DNA from: Homalodisca vitripennis
Taxonomy: Eukaryota > Arthropoda > Insecta > Hemiptera > Cicadellidae
Assembly: GCF_021130785.1 (NCBI RefSeq)
Contig: NW_025778920.1
Span: forward strand, 1-64,000
DNA length: 64,000 nucleotides
Direction: 5' to 3'
The notes beneath the pieces are model-generated. The model saw only the letters and a list, made by a program, of their open reading frames with translations, made no database searches and was not told the DNA's origin. Of this stretch, positions 1 through 12,900 are shown piece by piece (the first letter of the stretch is position 1; every line of letters starts with the position of its first letter). The translations under genes were made by a program, and so were the position numbers.

Positions 1-29
1 TTGTGTTATGGGAAACAGGATCACTTCCT

Positions 30-190
30 AGTACAAAGTTCCGGTGCGGCTTCATAGCACCTAATCTTTTAGCACCTAATCTCATACCACCTACAGAAAA
101 AAAGTCGTCATTTAGGTGCTGTGATATTAGGCGCTATAAGTTTAGGTACTGTGCAACGATCCACGGTTCGTTTAGGTGCCGTGAGACTGT
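30..190. repeat. Degenerate TTAGGTGCTRTRA repeat array, left copy
   Basis: Imperfect units resembling TTAGGTGCTGTGA and TTAGGCGCTATAA occur on the plus strand, with reverse-complement units (AGCACCTAATCT) in the first 100 bases, so the array has inverted halves. A related array lies at 6118-6312. The units are too diverged and too widely spaced to be telomeric TTAGG. The origin is unknown. Confidence 0.6.
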
Positions 191-269
191 TTCAAGTTTC
201 AGTGTATTCTGAATTTAATACAAATACAACATTGAAATTGAAATTGAAATTATTGAAATTATATATATA

Positions 270-1325
270 TATACTAGCAGTTACCCGCGGCTTCGCACGC
301 AATTTTCTGTTGAAAAACTGGACAATATATCTATGTATTCTTTTTCTATAAACATAATAAACAGTCTAGAGATAATCGATAGTCACTCAAAGCTATTCCA
401 ATCTCCTGATCCAATTTAGATTTAAGTTTAAAGAACAGAGATTTGGGATCCTGAAGTCATAAAGTGAAACAGTTTTTATAAGATTAGTATTTCCCTCCCA
501 CATTCCATGTTAATTTATTGACGTTCTTCGATGGCTTCAGTAACAATAAGAGTTAGCCTTTTTATCCCAATGACGAAAGTGTATCGTACAACTCAAAAAT
601 TGCTGCGGTCAATATGGGTCTGTTCTGGTCGTTTAAATTCACCCCCGGTCTAATCTATTTATAGTTCCACAATTGATTTATGCTGTTGCGCTAACCAAAA
701 CAATGGTCTCATATGTTGGTTTCGGAATCTAACTTAGGTTAAATTTTGATGATTAAGTGATTTTGATATCTTTACCGATCGCTAAATATGTATTAGGGGT
801 ATATGCTTCAAGTATTAGGGCAATATTATCTCCATTTGCTTTTCAATAACAATAGTAAAAAGGCCATACACAATGTTAAAGGAACTAACCAGATTAGATT
901 ACGTTATGTGCAAACATTCACAGCTTTATACAATAAGGCAGTTGTTTATAACAGCGTATAAATAGCATTTCTATTGTATTAGATGGATTATTGATCATTG
1001 GCGCAATCTAAATTTAAAATTAAATAACTTCGTATTTGCAATCTACATTACACTACTGATTAAGCACTTTACAATAATTCAATATTTACTCAAATCTAAA
1101 TGTAAACACATGTTTCTGCCTCTTTGATAAACTTCAGCTGAAAGTGTTAACAGCTACTCTAAGTGTTAATTCAGACCAAAAGCTATACTGGTTCCAAATT
1201 TCAGCACAATCCGTATAGCAGTTTCAGCGTGATTCGAGGACAAACATCTTAACGTCTAAACATACAAACATCCAAACATCCAAATATCCAAACATTCAAA
1301 CTTTCGCATTTATAATATTAGTGGG
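270..1325. repeat. Interspersed repeat, RTE-like non-LTR or SINE type (tentative)
   Basis: The left side begins near 285 with the block ACCCGCGGCTTCGCACGC. The right side ends near 1320 with AAC/CAAACATC-type simple repeats and then CTTTCGCATTTATAATATTA. Pairs of blocks like these bound a repeat that is common in arthropod genomes. The 3' block recurs in inverted orientation at 38023-38043. No coding capacity was seen in between. The family assignment is from memory and tentative. Confidence 0.45.
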
Positions 1326-2640
1326 ATATATATCTTATTACAGATTGCGCCAGTAACGCACTTATAAGAGCGTGTCTTGTTTTGGCTGTTTAAAGAAAAT
1401 AACAACTTGTTATGAGTCTTTATAAAAATTATTAATCAGCCTGCCATCTCTGAATTTTGGTGTATTGGCGCGAATATCTCTCTTAGTAATGATTGCATAA
1501 CAAATTTAAATTAATGTTTAAATTACATTGTCAAAGCTGAACATTCATAGATTAAAAAGACCATGTTAAACAAGTCGTGAATCTTAAAAAGAGGATGAGG
1601 ACTATTAGAACATTACTTGAAAAAACTGAGAACAAGTATACAGTAAGGCTTCAGAAGACTCATATAACATGACATACAGTGCAAGACGACAACATCAAAA
1701 CGTATATTAACACTTTTGTTGCTGGTATATACTGAGTGAGATCGACTACTCTCAGTCCTCCCACTGCGTCGTAAGAAGTTTGCCGCAGTCTACTTGTAGA
1801 CTGATTGTTGTTAAAATTAATCTTCCTGATTTTTGAGGATCAAAGTTATTAATTGTTTAGGACGCAATCTCAATACCTCTTAAAATGTTCCATATGATAC
1901 TATTAATAACATATCCATTTCATTGTAATCTATTTATACAGGATGTATTACATAGGAAAGAAATAAAATTTTATAATATAGAACAAAAATAGGCTTTCAA
2001 TCTCGGTTTTTTATTGTATATAAAAAATTATAATTATCAGAAATAAACTCTAATTATTATCTGGCTCACTTGCCTACATAACGGGCATTGGAGATTAACC
2101 TGGCAACCATGCAGTGTGTCTCAGCACTCAGTGCACTGGCACAAGGAAAAACCACATGTGTAGACCTTTGAATCAGGCACACTGCACAGTTACGAGGCAC
2201 GCAGCAGGAGTGCCTTGTGAAAAATTACACCAAATATTGCAATTTGTCTTCTGAGTAATTATAAAATGCCTATTTTGTTTCTTGTTCAATCTGCAATGCT
2301 CAATAACAATATTATATTCATTTCTGCTATTATAATTATGCAAGTTGCTATTCAAAATTAATGATGACATGTTTTTTGTAATATACAATACTGAGTCAAA
2401 AATATATAAATTTATAAAAGTTTCCACCAAAGCTTATTAAAAAGTGGTTCACAGTGTTCTAGTGGTTGTGATTTTGTTATTATTCTGATAGCTTTGTTTT
2501 TCAGGATAATGATTTCATTAATTTTAGCGCTATTACCCAATAATATTAGGCCATACCTTGTTATTGATTAAAAATATGCATAGTATGCAGATTTAAAATA
2601 TTTTTCAGTAACACAATTTATAATACGTCTAAGTAAAAAA
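1326..2640. other. Non-coding stretch, nothing recognised
   Basis: AT-rich sequence with stops in all frames. Short open frames such as 2173-2430 on the minus strand show no recognisable domain. No repeat boundary or RNA gene was seen. Confidence 0.5.
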
Positions 2641-2649
2641 ATTACTCTA

Positions 2650-4275
2650 CCAAAATATTCCTAGAAATTTAGCACAAGAAAAGAAATAATTTGGTGTGTC
2701 AATTGTAGGGGGTTTGTCGTAAAGCAAACAAAATGTTTTGAGTTTTGGCTTCATTTAGTAAAGATCCATTTGATTTAAACCACACTGAGGCTTTCTCAAC
2801 TGATTCACTGACAAGAACTTGTAGTTTGTCAAAGTTTGTATGGATATTCTAAAGAGTTGTGTCGTTAGCAAAAGAGATTTTAACCTAATAACGGTAGGAA
2901 ATTAATTTATATATAATAAAAACATAATAGGGCCCAGGACTGACCCTTAGGTACAACAATCCCGATCACCAAATTGTTGGATCGATTTCCATTAATAGAA
3001 ACAAACTTTTCGCCTGCGGTTAGATAAATAGTCTTTAAAGAACTCTTTAAAGCCGGATTCCCATTAATACCGTAATAGTTAAGTTTTAAGGCCCTGCTCA
3101 AGTCAAAATATGTTACCTGAGCAAAGGCTTTAATCTCAAAAGTGTTTAGGACCTCCTTAATTAGTGAATAAACTGCATCAATGGTGTATTTACCTCTTCT
3201 ATTGTAATAAATTTAGATTGATGTTATTTTCCAGATACGCAAAAGATTCATCATGTAAAACAGTTTCTATTATTACAGGACAGGTAAAATTTATACTGGG
3301 CAATAGCTCTCAGGGAAACTCCTAGACCCTTTCTTAAGAATCGGGGGCCAGATATACATATAGTTAATGGGTTCAAAAACGTATGGTAAATTCGTTAAAA
3401 TATATTGTTAGATTTGTTATAAATGTCTTTGCTTTCTGAGTTTTTAACTCTTTTGACAGCTTTAATGACCTCATCAATTGAGACTTCTACAAAGATAAAT
3501 GTTTTTCTTTCAAAATATGGTAATTTCTTATTAAGTTCATTCTATTAACATGAGGCTTTTTGATACTACCCTTTCTTTGGTGTTAACCGAATTGATAAAA
3601 CAAATGGTTTAAGTTACCTGGAGTAATTGAGAATGTCGATTGAGATGCTAAATGTTTGTATTTTAGTTTATCTGCACCGAAAACGCCTTATATTGGCGTT
3701 AAAAACCTCTCCCCAGGCCTTATATTGGTTACTGCTATTTTATATTTTTGCGACATTGTGAGTTCGCATCTTCTACGGACTTTTAATAACATTTCTAGAG
3801 ATTTAAATAGTTAACATGAAGCCTGTCACTAGTAGAAAGTTTTGTCGATTTCTCCAAAAACAAAAATTTCTTTCATTTGGTCCAGTTCCCCACTATACCA
3901 ATAATTTTGATTTCGACCTTTAATCTCACTAACTGTGGAACGTTGTTTTTTAACTGTAGAGTAAAATGTTTATTTATGAACTGAAATGGAGAAATATGCA
4001 TGAACGAGTTTTTGGGTAGAGAATACTCTTCCATTACTAAGTACGACATTCCAATCATGTGAAAACAAATGGTTTGTCAGATCATCAATAGAGGATTCTG
4101 GAAAAATTAAAAGAAAATGTTTCACTTGTACTTTTGGATTTAGCAAGGTTTTAGATGTTTCAGACAAAGTATTCTTTTGAATATTTAAAATAAGCCCATT
4201 ACGATCCGAGAAAGAAAAATAAAGATTTTGCATGAAATAACCTGATCTAGGCAGACTAAAAAACATTATCAAGAC
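2650..4275 (-). mobile_element. Decayed non-LTR retrotransposon, reverse-transcriptase fragment
   Basis: On the minus strand several frames together resemble the reverse transcriptase of a jockey-like LINE. Around 2960-2930 the residues VVPKGQSWALL match the finger/palm motif usually read as VPQGSVLGPLLF. Just upstream (3100-2960) is a block of the LSKA...YGI.G type followed by a Y-L-x-G-x-x-F-V-x-I-N-G segment. Further 5' (4270-3870) lies the poorly conserved linker that precedes the RT domain. Many stops and shifts make it a fossil. No target-site duplication or poly(A) end was identified. Confidence 0.55.
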
Positions 4276-4279
4276 AATG

Positions 4280-6110
4280 GGCTCCCCCAGTTTACAAAGG
4301 AAGTTTACAAGGAAGTAAGGAAGGGAAGTTTACAAAGCAAAACGTAGTTTTTTATAGCGGGTACTACTTCCATGAAAACGAGTAATCTAGGAAGTTCTTT
4401 AACATACGTTGTATAACCAATTTATATGACGAGAACTGTGTGTGTGTGTGAAATTTAAACTTTTTTCGGATAGCGGGAAGATGAAAAATAATAATATACT
4501 TTTTCTAGGGTTTGCAATTTTATATTTCATTCGCTATGGTAGTTAATCTTCATAAAGACGCTATTGATTTTCTGTGAAAGTTATGAGGCATGTGTGTGCC
4601 ACATTTTATGTACATAGGACATAAGGAAGGTCTTCTAAGAATTCCAAGTCCATTTCTACCCCTATGGGTGGATTATATTAATGAAAGATGTAGTTATTGC
4701 TATGTATAATACACTGTATAATTCAAAATAAATATTTAAAGCACCTATGAGCAAAAGATATAAGGCAGAAATTACAGGATGGTTTACTAGAAAGGAGTCA
4801 CTTTAGTTCAGACATGAAAAAATTGAACTTCTAGTGACAGTCAAGCTCCACGCGATTGAACTAATATGGGCTTAAATTAATTTACATATCGCAAAAATAA
4901 TAAGTCGCTCACTATTAATTATATCACAAAATTTGTAAAGAAGCTTTGGAAAAGACTACGCCTGATTGTTGGATGAAAGTTGTAGAGAATAAAAAAATAG
5001 TTATTGATAACGCTTCAACCAATGAATGATTGCTGGGGGAGGCTGTAGAGAGACTACTAATATTTTGACTGAGGGACAGAAATTCGTCGGAAGACTGTGT
5101 CAGTGAACATGAGGTAAACAGTGAAAATATAACACCGATAACAAAGATGATGGTGATAGGATTATGGAAGGTATTCGGCCGCTTCGCTTTGAGGAATATT
5201 AATTTCCCTCAAATTATCTGTTAGTGAATTTACAAATATAAGTTTAATTAAATATTTGTTTTGGGTAAATGGATAATTTAATCGCCTTTCCTTAAATTAA
5301 TATATTTACCAGAATCATACAAGCCTAATTTAAACATTTTCCTGTTGTGGTTTGTGTGAAAATAAAACTGTCGATATTTTATCTTGTGATTTTGGCATAC
5401 GGGGCAAGTTGGTATGTGTGTTTCATTAAGCCATAATGTAGTAAGGTTCCGGCACAGTTACTGTGTACCTCGCTTGTTCTGCACCCTCACTCATAAGTAA
5501 AGACTATTAGTAATAAGCATTGCGTGATTTATAAATAAATACAAGTCTAATGAGTTTCCCAAAAAACTTGTTACGCCTTTAATTATTAACTTAGAACTCT
5601 GAATTATCAGTATGTCGTTCTTTAAGAGACATACAACAAATTATATATTATATTTTTAACTGTAATTATTTTTGAATTAGGAGGAGTTAAATTGAAGAAA
5701 GCTTAAATTTAAAAGAAAACTGTGTTTTTCTTCATATTTTTGATTATCACAATCAATAAACATATCTAAAATATCTCAATTTCGCTATATATAGATTAAT
5801 ACTACCTAAGCCGTCAAACGTTTTCAGATGTAATAAAGGGGTATATTTTAATGTGGTAGACGTTTTAAGTGAGATGTTTAGTGTGTGTGAGAGAGGTCGC
5901 CGGGATCCGGTAAAAATAACATAAATGTCATAATATAAATTCCTAAACGAAACGTCCACCGCCTTCAATTCTTCCGGCGAGCGCGTTAATGCAACCCGCA
6001 CAGCACGTGTCAATAACCAACTCAGAGCTCTCCCCTAACCACGCGACTCAACGGACGGTCGCCCACTGGCCACGGATAGTGGTGGCGGCCTACCCCTCCG
6101 GCGATCCCCA
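4280..6110. other. Non-coding stretch; GC-rich block at 5880-6115
   Basis: Mostly AT-rich with no convincing gene. From about 5880 to 6115 the sequence becomes GC-rich and CpG-rich, unlike its surroundings, and leads directly into the TTAGGTGC repeat array. This block may belong to the same repeat unit. An 86-codon minus-strand frame (6013-5753) crosses it, but no family was recognised. Confidence 0.4.
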
Positions 6111-6117
6111 CCACTCC

Positions 6118-6312
6118 CTTTTAGGTGGTGTGATATTAGGTGCTATAAAACTCCAGCACGATCTTTAGGTGCCGTGCGACTCTCGGGCATTTCCTTAGGT
6201 GCTGTGAGATTAGGTACTATAATATTAGGTGCTATGAGAATCGGTGCTATTAGACGGTTAAATTTTAGGTGCTGTGAGATTAGGTGCTATTAGATTAGGT
6301 GCTGTGAACCCC
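6118..6312 (+). repeat. Degenerate TTAGGTGCTGTGAGA repeat array, right copy
   Basis: About nine imperfect units alternate between TTAGGTGCTGTGAGA and TTAGGTGCTATTAGA forms, some separated by unrelated spacers. This is the more regular of the two arrays in the window. It ends about 450 bases short of the last dynein exon. Confidence 0.65.
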
Positions 6313-6383
6313 CACGCAAAGTTCCAATATGCCAACATGATGTTATTGTAGAGGATTGCTGCTGCTTTTGAACATAGTCCAAG

Positions 6384-6573
6384 TATTAGTACAAGATGTA
6401 TTTCTAAATGGTTCAGGGTTAAGCAAAGTAACTCAAAGGGATGGGCATTGCCTCTTGGATGTAAATGCTAAATTTTTTGTTTATAGTTGGGATAAAGCTT
6501 GTTTTAGTTGAGTGTTAGCCATTCTTTACTTTGCGTAACCCTGAACCGTTTTGAAATACGTCTTGAACTAATA
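6384..6573. repeat. Small inverted repeat (foldback/MITE-like)
   Basis: The arm at 6384-6430 is largely reverse-complementary to the arm at 6527-6573. Each arm holds a core around ACCCTGAACC/GGTTCAGGGT. The central spacer is about 96 bases. It may be a small non-autonomous element or the end pair of one. No clear target-site duplication was found. Confidence 0.6.
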
Positions 6574-6760
6574 CCTGGAGGTTGTTATGTGCAAATAAAT
6601 CATTTAAAATTTAAATATGCCGAACTCAGGTCACATGCAATGGTATCACAATGAGTGAACACAATGTGTTCTTCTATTATTTGCTTACCAATACTACCAT
6701 CAATAAAAGATAACATTGTATCATCAGACTTGTGTTGTTGAAGTACAACATTGAACTCAC

Positions 6761-6948
6761 CATGGTAATGAAGATGCCAAATTCAGGGCACATGTCAATG
6801 GCATCACCATCAGTAAACACAAAGGTCTTTTTCTTCTCTTTCTTGGCTGCCAAGACCACCGCAACCTGCTGGGCCGCCACTGACAGCACTGGCAACTCTA
6901 TACGGTTGAACTCGTCAAAACAGCCCCATGATCCAGACTGTGCTAGGC
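6761..6948 (-). CDS. Dynein heavy chain exon with AAA1 Walker B
   Basis: 188 nt encoding [18 protein letters not shown] to FGIFITM. Walker B is CFDEFNRI. The usual asparagine before PEFG is cysteine here (DMCPEFG). The next exon, expected to start with NPGYAGR, was not found in 1-6760. Confidence 0.95.
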
Positions 6949-9900
6949 CTAAACAAAATTTCACAGTAAATTATATTTCTAGTTTTGCAAACATTTTTAG
7001 AACCAAACAACTATTGTACTTCTCACTAATTGTAAAAGACAGAAGTAAACGAGGCTGTAGCAGGCTGTAGTAAAACTTGTACAATCTAGTCTGTAGTATT
7101 TTTGTTTGGGACACAGATCTAATAATTAGTGATAGCTCTTGTCTAATGAAAACTTAAAAACATTTTTTTATTAAAAAAAATAACACTACAAAACATTAAT
7201 GATATTTGCATTAGCCTTAAAACAACTTAATGTAATACTAGAGTATTCCAATTGATAAAAAATATCTTCAATGTTAAAGTAGTTTGAAATTATGAATGAA
7301 TATAAAGGCTTGCATTATCTTCTTTTAAAATGTGCAGAGTAAATTTAATTGTATAATTTCTTATTTATAACTAAAGTTGCATAATCTTTATGTTTTTTCT
7401 TACATAAAACAAATTATTTTCAAAAATAATTCTAATTAAAGCTCTATTTTTTCATTTATAAAAGTCTACAGAAGAAATTTTTAAACTTAGAACATAACTA
7501 TTCAAACGTTTTATATCTTACAGTTTATTGATACAAATATTTTCAAAGAATATTCCTTTACTACTCACATAGACTGCACATATGATCAGGTTTTATTAGA
7601 CCAATTAAAAAGGAGGATAAAACAGAAACTTAAGACAACATGCCATGACAGATGAAACAATATCAAAGTTATTGAATTAAATGAGTATCTTAATATTCAT
7701 ATTAAAATTATACTATTATTATTTTAATAGTTTTATTATTTAATGTTTTTAATATTTTGTTATTTAACTAATTTTAATATTTTAAAATATATTATTTTTT
7801 ATGCTCCAGAAATAAACACTGACCCTTGTAAATCCTGCCAAGACCTCTATAGTCCATCTGGTCAGAGCAATTGAAGACGACTACGTACTTGGCCAGAGTC
7901 TTCCCCATGTCCTTGACTGTCTCTGTCTTGCCCGTACCTGCAGGACCACAGGGCGACCCTCCCATACTCATAGCTAGAGCCTGGGCCAGGGTGATGTAGC
8001 ACCTGCAAGTATTCGTTTGTTCAGGCAGGGAATGAGTATTTTAAAGGAAATAGCTCATTTTTATTTCTTAGAATATGTTCAGGAATGTATACATTATTTT
8101 AAAACAAAGGCACCATTTATTGCACCTGTTTCATAAACTACTCATCCAATATATGTTGGACTGGACACAAGAAAAATTATAAATTGTAGGACATATGCTA
8201 CTTTTAAGTTAGCAGAGAGTATACTGCCCCTTTGATTTAAATTATAATAATAATAGTATAATTAAATAAATAATTCAAAAATTTTAATATGCCTACTGAC
8301 TAATATCAGAAGAAAAGTTTAAAAATGTGGGACACAATTAATGCTTGAAGGTTTATAAGTCTTTGGTTATAACACTTTGAGCAGAGTGGTGGTGAGCAGT
8401 GTCTCATTCGCTACAAATCACCACCCAGACATTGCTCTTTCCCGGCACCCCATTCCTCATTACTTCAACAGAGTGCCTCTTAAGTTTTCAAAGGAACTCC
8501 TATTGTGCATTTTGTTTCACCAGTCTGAGCTTGCCATTGTCACATTACCTTTTTTCTGCTTTCTTAGTTTTCAGCATCTCTTCCTATATACAGGTTTGCT
8601 GACCCAAATCAGTTAGAGGAGATTTACTGGACAATTCATTTTGTTGTGAATTAGCTAAAGGCTACATAAAGCTCTCTTGTTATTTCTTTCCACCCCTGCA
8701 TGAGAGCTAGGTATGGTTAGCATCATCTTGTACCAAGTGTCCTTAAGGACTCCAAGGGGGTACTCTGAGTTTCTGGATTGGTTTTAATTGACCTTGAAAA
8801 TGACCAATGCATGAAAAGGATGAAAATGAGCTCAGACATGGTTTTCTTCTGCAACAAGCAACACCAGTGTATATGATGACAAGAATGATATTTTTGGAGA
8901 TAATTTCAGAAAAGTCTTGCAGGGTGCTGAGCATTTTGATGTTGAGTTTAATGCCAGATCTAGGGTATGTACCTGTCAGTGAGTGGAGTGATGACCAGAC
9001 GCTCTGTACAACCTAGATACTCGTTCTGGTATGTGAAAGTGACGTCTGTGATGGCAATCCAAGTCTTGTCCATGTCCTCCTTGAAGTAGAAACGACACTG
9101 CTTCAGCCATTCAAAGTCATTGGCTGACTTCACGTTCAGTCGACACTGCAATTTAATCGTTTCACTATTTTGCTCAGTTATTATTTTCTACGTTTAAAAA
9201 TATAATACTTTCACTAATTTTACAACAATTATTTATATAAAACTATTTCGCAGCTAAGAGACCAAAATGAAACAGATTCAAAAGTATATACTATATACCG
9301 TACTTAGCAAATAGTAGACATTAGAAAAAGTATTATATTATATACTAAAAAAGTTATTTCAGTCAATGTTTGAAGTGTATGGAAATAAGATAATCACCAA
9401 AGATAGTGTGTGCCAATTGTGCACTTGGTTTGAAAATAAATGAACAAATGTGCTCAATGTCTTAAGAACAAAGTAAAATACTCAGCATTGTGACTTATCA
9501 AATAGTAGCAAGAATCAATAAGAAGATTCCAGAAAATTTCTAATTCACAACAATGGAGCTTTGATGTATTTTTCCATCAAATTTCTTAAAGTTCGTTGCA
9601 TGAAGTTGTTGTACATAAACTAGAATATAAATTCTATGCCAGTTAAATTCTGAATACCTTATTTGAAGAAAAACTTGTTTAAAATATGTGAACTGCGAGA
9701 CCGAACTGTTAAGGTGTGAGCAGACAAATTTTTTAAGTAAACCAAGAAAATGCATGCTAATTATATCAGCAAGGAAGATAATGATCATTGATTTGGGACT
9801 GGAAAGGTATGCTACTTGTTGATTTTATTGTATGTGGCTCAACAATAAACTCTGATAGGTATTGTCAAAGTTGGGAAACAAGAAGAGTTAGCCTGCATAA

Positions 9901-12900
9901 GTAAAGAGTTAAAAAATTTTGTTTTTGCAAGACAATGCATGACCAAACACTAACTATAACTGCCCTTAAGAACTCTTGGGCGTTTTTAAATGGAAGATGT
10001 TTCCACATCACTCATATTGTCTAGATCTTATACCAACTCACTATCATCTGTTTTCAGGAATGAAAAAGTTGTTTTCAAACTAAATGAGTTTTTGTCCAAT
10101 GCTGACAAAACTGACTAAGCAGACCCAGTTAAATTTTTCCACTTATCTTGAATGAATAAAAATACACATTCTCCTTCCTAGGAACCAGATCCCGTTTTAC
10201 AACAGTTATTGCAAAATAACCAGGTCAAGCAATGTCGTACATGGCTGCTGCTTAGATGGCTGACCGCTAAGCGATCTTGTCTTGGCAAGCAGCCCACCTG
10301 TTGGTGGAGGTTCGAAAGTCACCTTTAAGCTGTCGATCTCCAGGTTGTGTTAGAGAAAGCTTCTTAGCCCTACTTTGCCTGCTAAAATAAGACATCTTTA
10401 CTTTACTTTACTTTAGGGACATATTACCTGATGATCCAGTCTTTTACAAGTTCAATAAATGTCACAAAACGACATCTTCTGCTGCTAAATTTGTTTAATT
10501 TCCTCCACATTTTCACCATGTATTCATTAAAAGAAAGTTCCCATTGTACTCAATTTGAGGAATGTATTGCTCATCTATTGGCTGCAGAAAGAATTGCAAG
10601 AGAGATATACGTTTCAGATTAACCTTCTTCAATCCATGCAATTTAATTAGGAACTAAGGAAAATAAGTAGTATTACTTATGGACTGACAAGGATATCGAA
10701 GATGTCACGCTGGTGAACATGGATAGTGATGAGGGTCTCAAACTTGATCCGCTCCAGTTTAGTGAGGTCCCGTGTTGTCTGGTCTATTAGAGTGTTTAGA
10801 AGCTCCAGGAACTTATTATTGGTCTCTGCCATCAGCTTCTTGTCAGAGCGAGCCTGCATCAGGGCTGATTCTGCATCTCTTGTCCAGATCATCTGGATAC
10901 CCAGGATACCAATCTGAACAGGAAACATTTATATGTCTTCTGCTTTGCTCATGAAATACTTAATATCAGACTAAATTCTTTGAGAAAATTTTAAAGTCTA
11001 AGATAGCATACCTGTGCTGGCATCTTGTCAAGGAAGCCGAGTAAGTTGAAATTGGGATCGTTAATTTGTGTAAAAGCGTTACGGATGATAGAATGAAGGG
11101 ATTGCTGAGATGTCTGCAGCAGACAAGTCAACCACGTCTCCACACTTCCTTCAGCTCTCACTGCTCTCTCCAACTGAGTAACCAAATATTTAAAATTACA
11201 TACATTAATTCATTTTTTCAATATTATGTGAATTTGCATATCAGACTTCTTTTAACCTTATTTAACATAGAAAATAAATGAAGAAGGTCTTTTTGGATAT
11301 CATACCAGAACAGCTAAAGAATTTATCTGTACCATTTGAATTGCTTTGATTATTACCAGGTTTATTACGCATAACATTGAATCACTCTATCCAAAATCGT
11401 TCCTTAAACTTCTGATTCAAAGTAATACTGTATACTTTTGTTTATTAATTTGCATATTTTCCCTTTGAAAACTCAATAAATTCTTCTTCATCTCTACAAT
11501 ATTAGCATGCCAAACAACAGATTTATTGTAGCACACAGTTTAAAGTAAACAAAATATTCTACCTGAATGGATTCTCCCTCGGAGGAAATGATGGCAGTCA
11601 TCTTGTTGTACTCAATGTCATGGAACTTTACAGACCTGGTATTGTCAAATATTGAGAGCAGATGATTCTGGATGGTGTGGGAGTCAGAGGCCTGGCCCAG
11701 GATCTCCAAAAGGGCAGGATCTGAGACGAAGAAAAATCTTGGGAACATCATCCTCTTCTTCTCCAAATACCTGTAAACACAGATGTCATTTGTATGAAAT
11801 CAAAATTAAATCAGTAAGGTAGATTTAAATCTTCTTAAAGATAACAAAAATACAAAAGGTACAAATGTCAACATCTAACCCGCTGAGAGACTTTTGACAC
11901 AGCTCCAGCTGTTCTTGCAAATGAGGTAACAGCTGTTTCAGCATGTCATCACCCACACAACAGGACACTACTCCAGGAGTCTCATGGGCACGTTGCATGA
12001 TCTTCTGCCAGGACTTGTCAATCTTGCTGAATCTGTTGACAAGAAGAGAATATCAATATTTTCTAGTTCAAGCAAATCATCTTAACTGTAACTATATGGA
12101 GTTAACACAGAACATGTTTGTTGTGATTTCTAACTTCTGTTATTGAAAAATCCTGTTACCTTCAACAAATCCTCCCTCACTCAATTATAAAAAAAACTTT
12201 AAACAAATGGATCATAACTGTTATTAGTCAAATTAAAAGGCAACATTTTAAAGTAAACAATTTACCTTTTGGCTTCTTTAGGAAGTTGTTTAGCAATGTC
12301 ACCTCCCACAAACACTGCTTCCAGATAGACCCACATGTTCTGCACCAACAGCCACCTTTCAAGTATCTCGTTTGTGTTGCCAAGATCAAACATCCACTGC
12401 TGGATCTGTTTGCGGAATGGAGCATTGTACCTGAGAATACAGCATTAATTTCATAAAGTATTTTTTTTAATAAGTGTCAAGATGTCTTTACACATTATTT
12501 CTCAAAAATTAAATTATTAACTCTTAGGAAAGTAACTAAGTTGTGGAACGTCACTCCTTTACGTGTTTATAGGAGTAAGGGCACAAGAACCACACAAGAC
12601 CTAAAATAGTAAAAGAATATTTGTTTTAATTAAATGAAAATTATATACAGGGTTATCATAAAAGAATGGTGCAGTTTCAGTAATTCGTAGGAAGATAGTA
12701 GGGAAATTTCTAGATGTCATATTGGTATCTCTAAAAACCTCCAACCCAAAAGTTTGTTTATAAGCTGTTCTAACCTCTAGATCAGTTCTTGTATTGATGT
12801 TGCGGTGAATTTAGTGTGTTACTATGTTATCGGATAAAGATAAAGCAAAGTGGGTTTTATTGTTGGCTGAATTTAAATCCATAATTTTATTTCACATGCA

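Noticed and set aside
3873..4272. Two separate small minus-strand genes
   Set aside because: They are fragments of the decayed LINE that continues to about 2650.
5753..6013. 86-codon minus-strand gene
   Set aside because: Open only because it crosses the GC-rich block; no recognised domain, splice signals or neighbours.
30..6312. Interstitial telomere (TTAGG)n
   Set aside because: TTAGG occurs only as part of a longer TTAGGTGCTRTRA unit; there is no run of plain TTAGG.
10240..10325. A functional tRNA-Leu gene
   Set aside because: Boxes A and B and a variable arm are visible, but acceptor-stem pairing is absent and a SINE body with a TTTAC tail follows.
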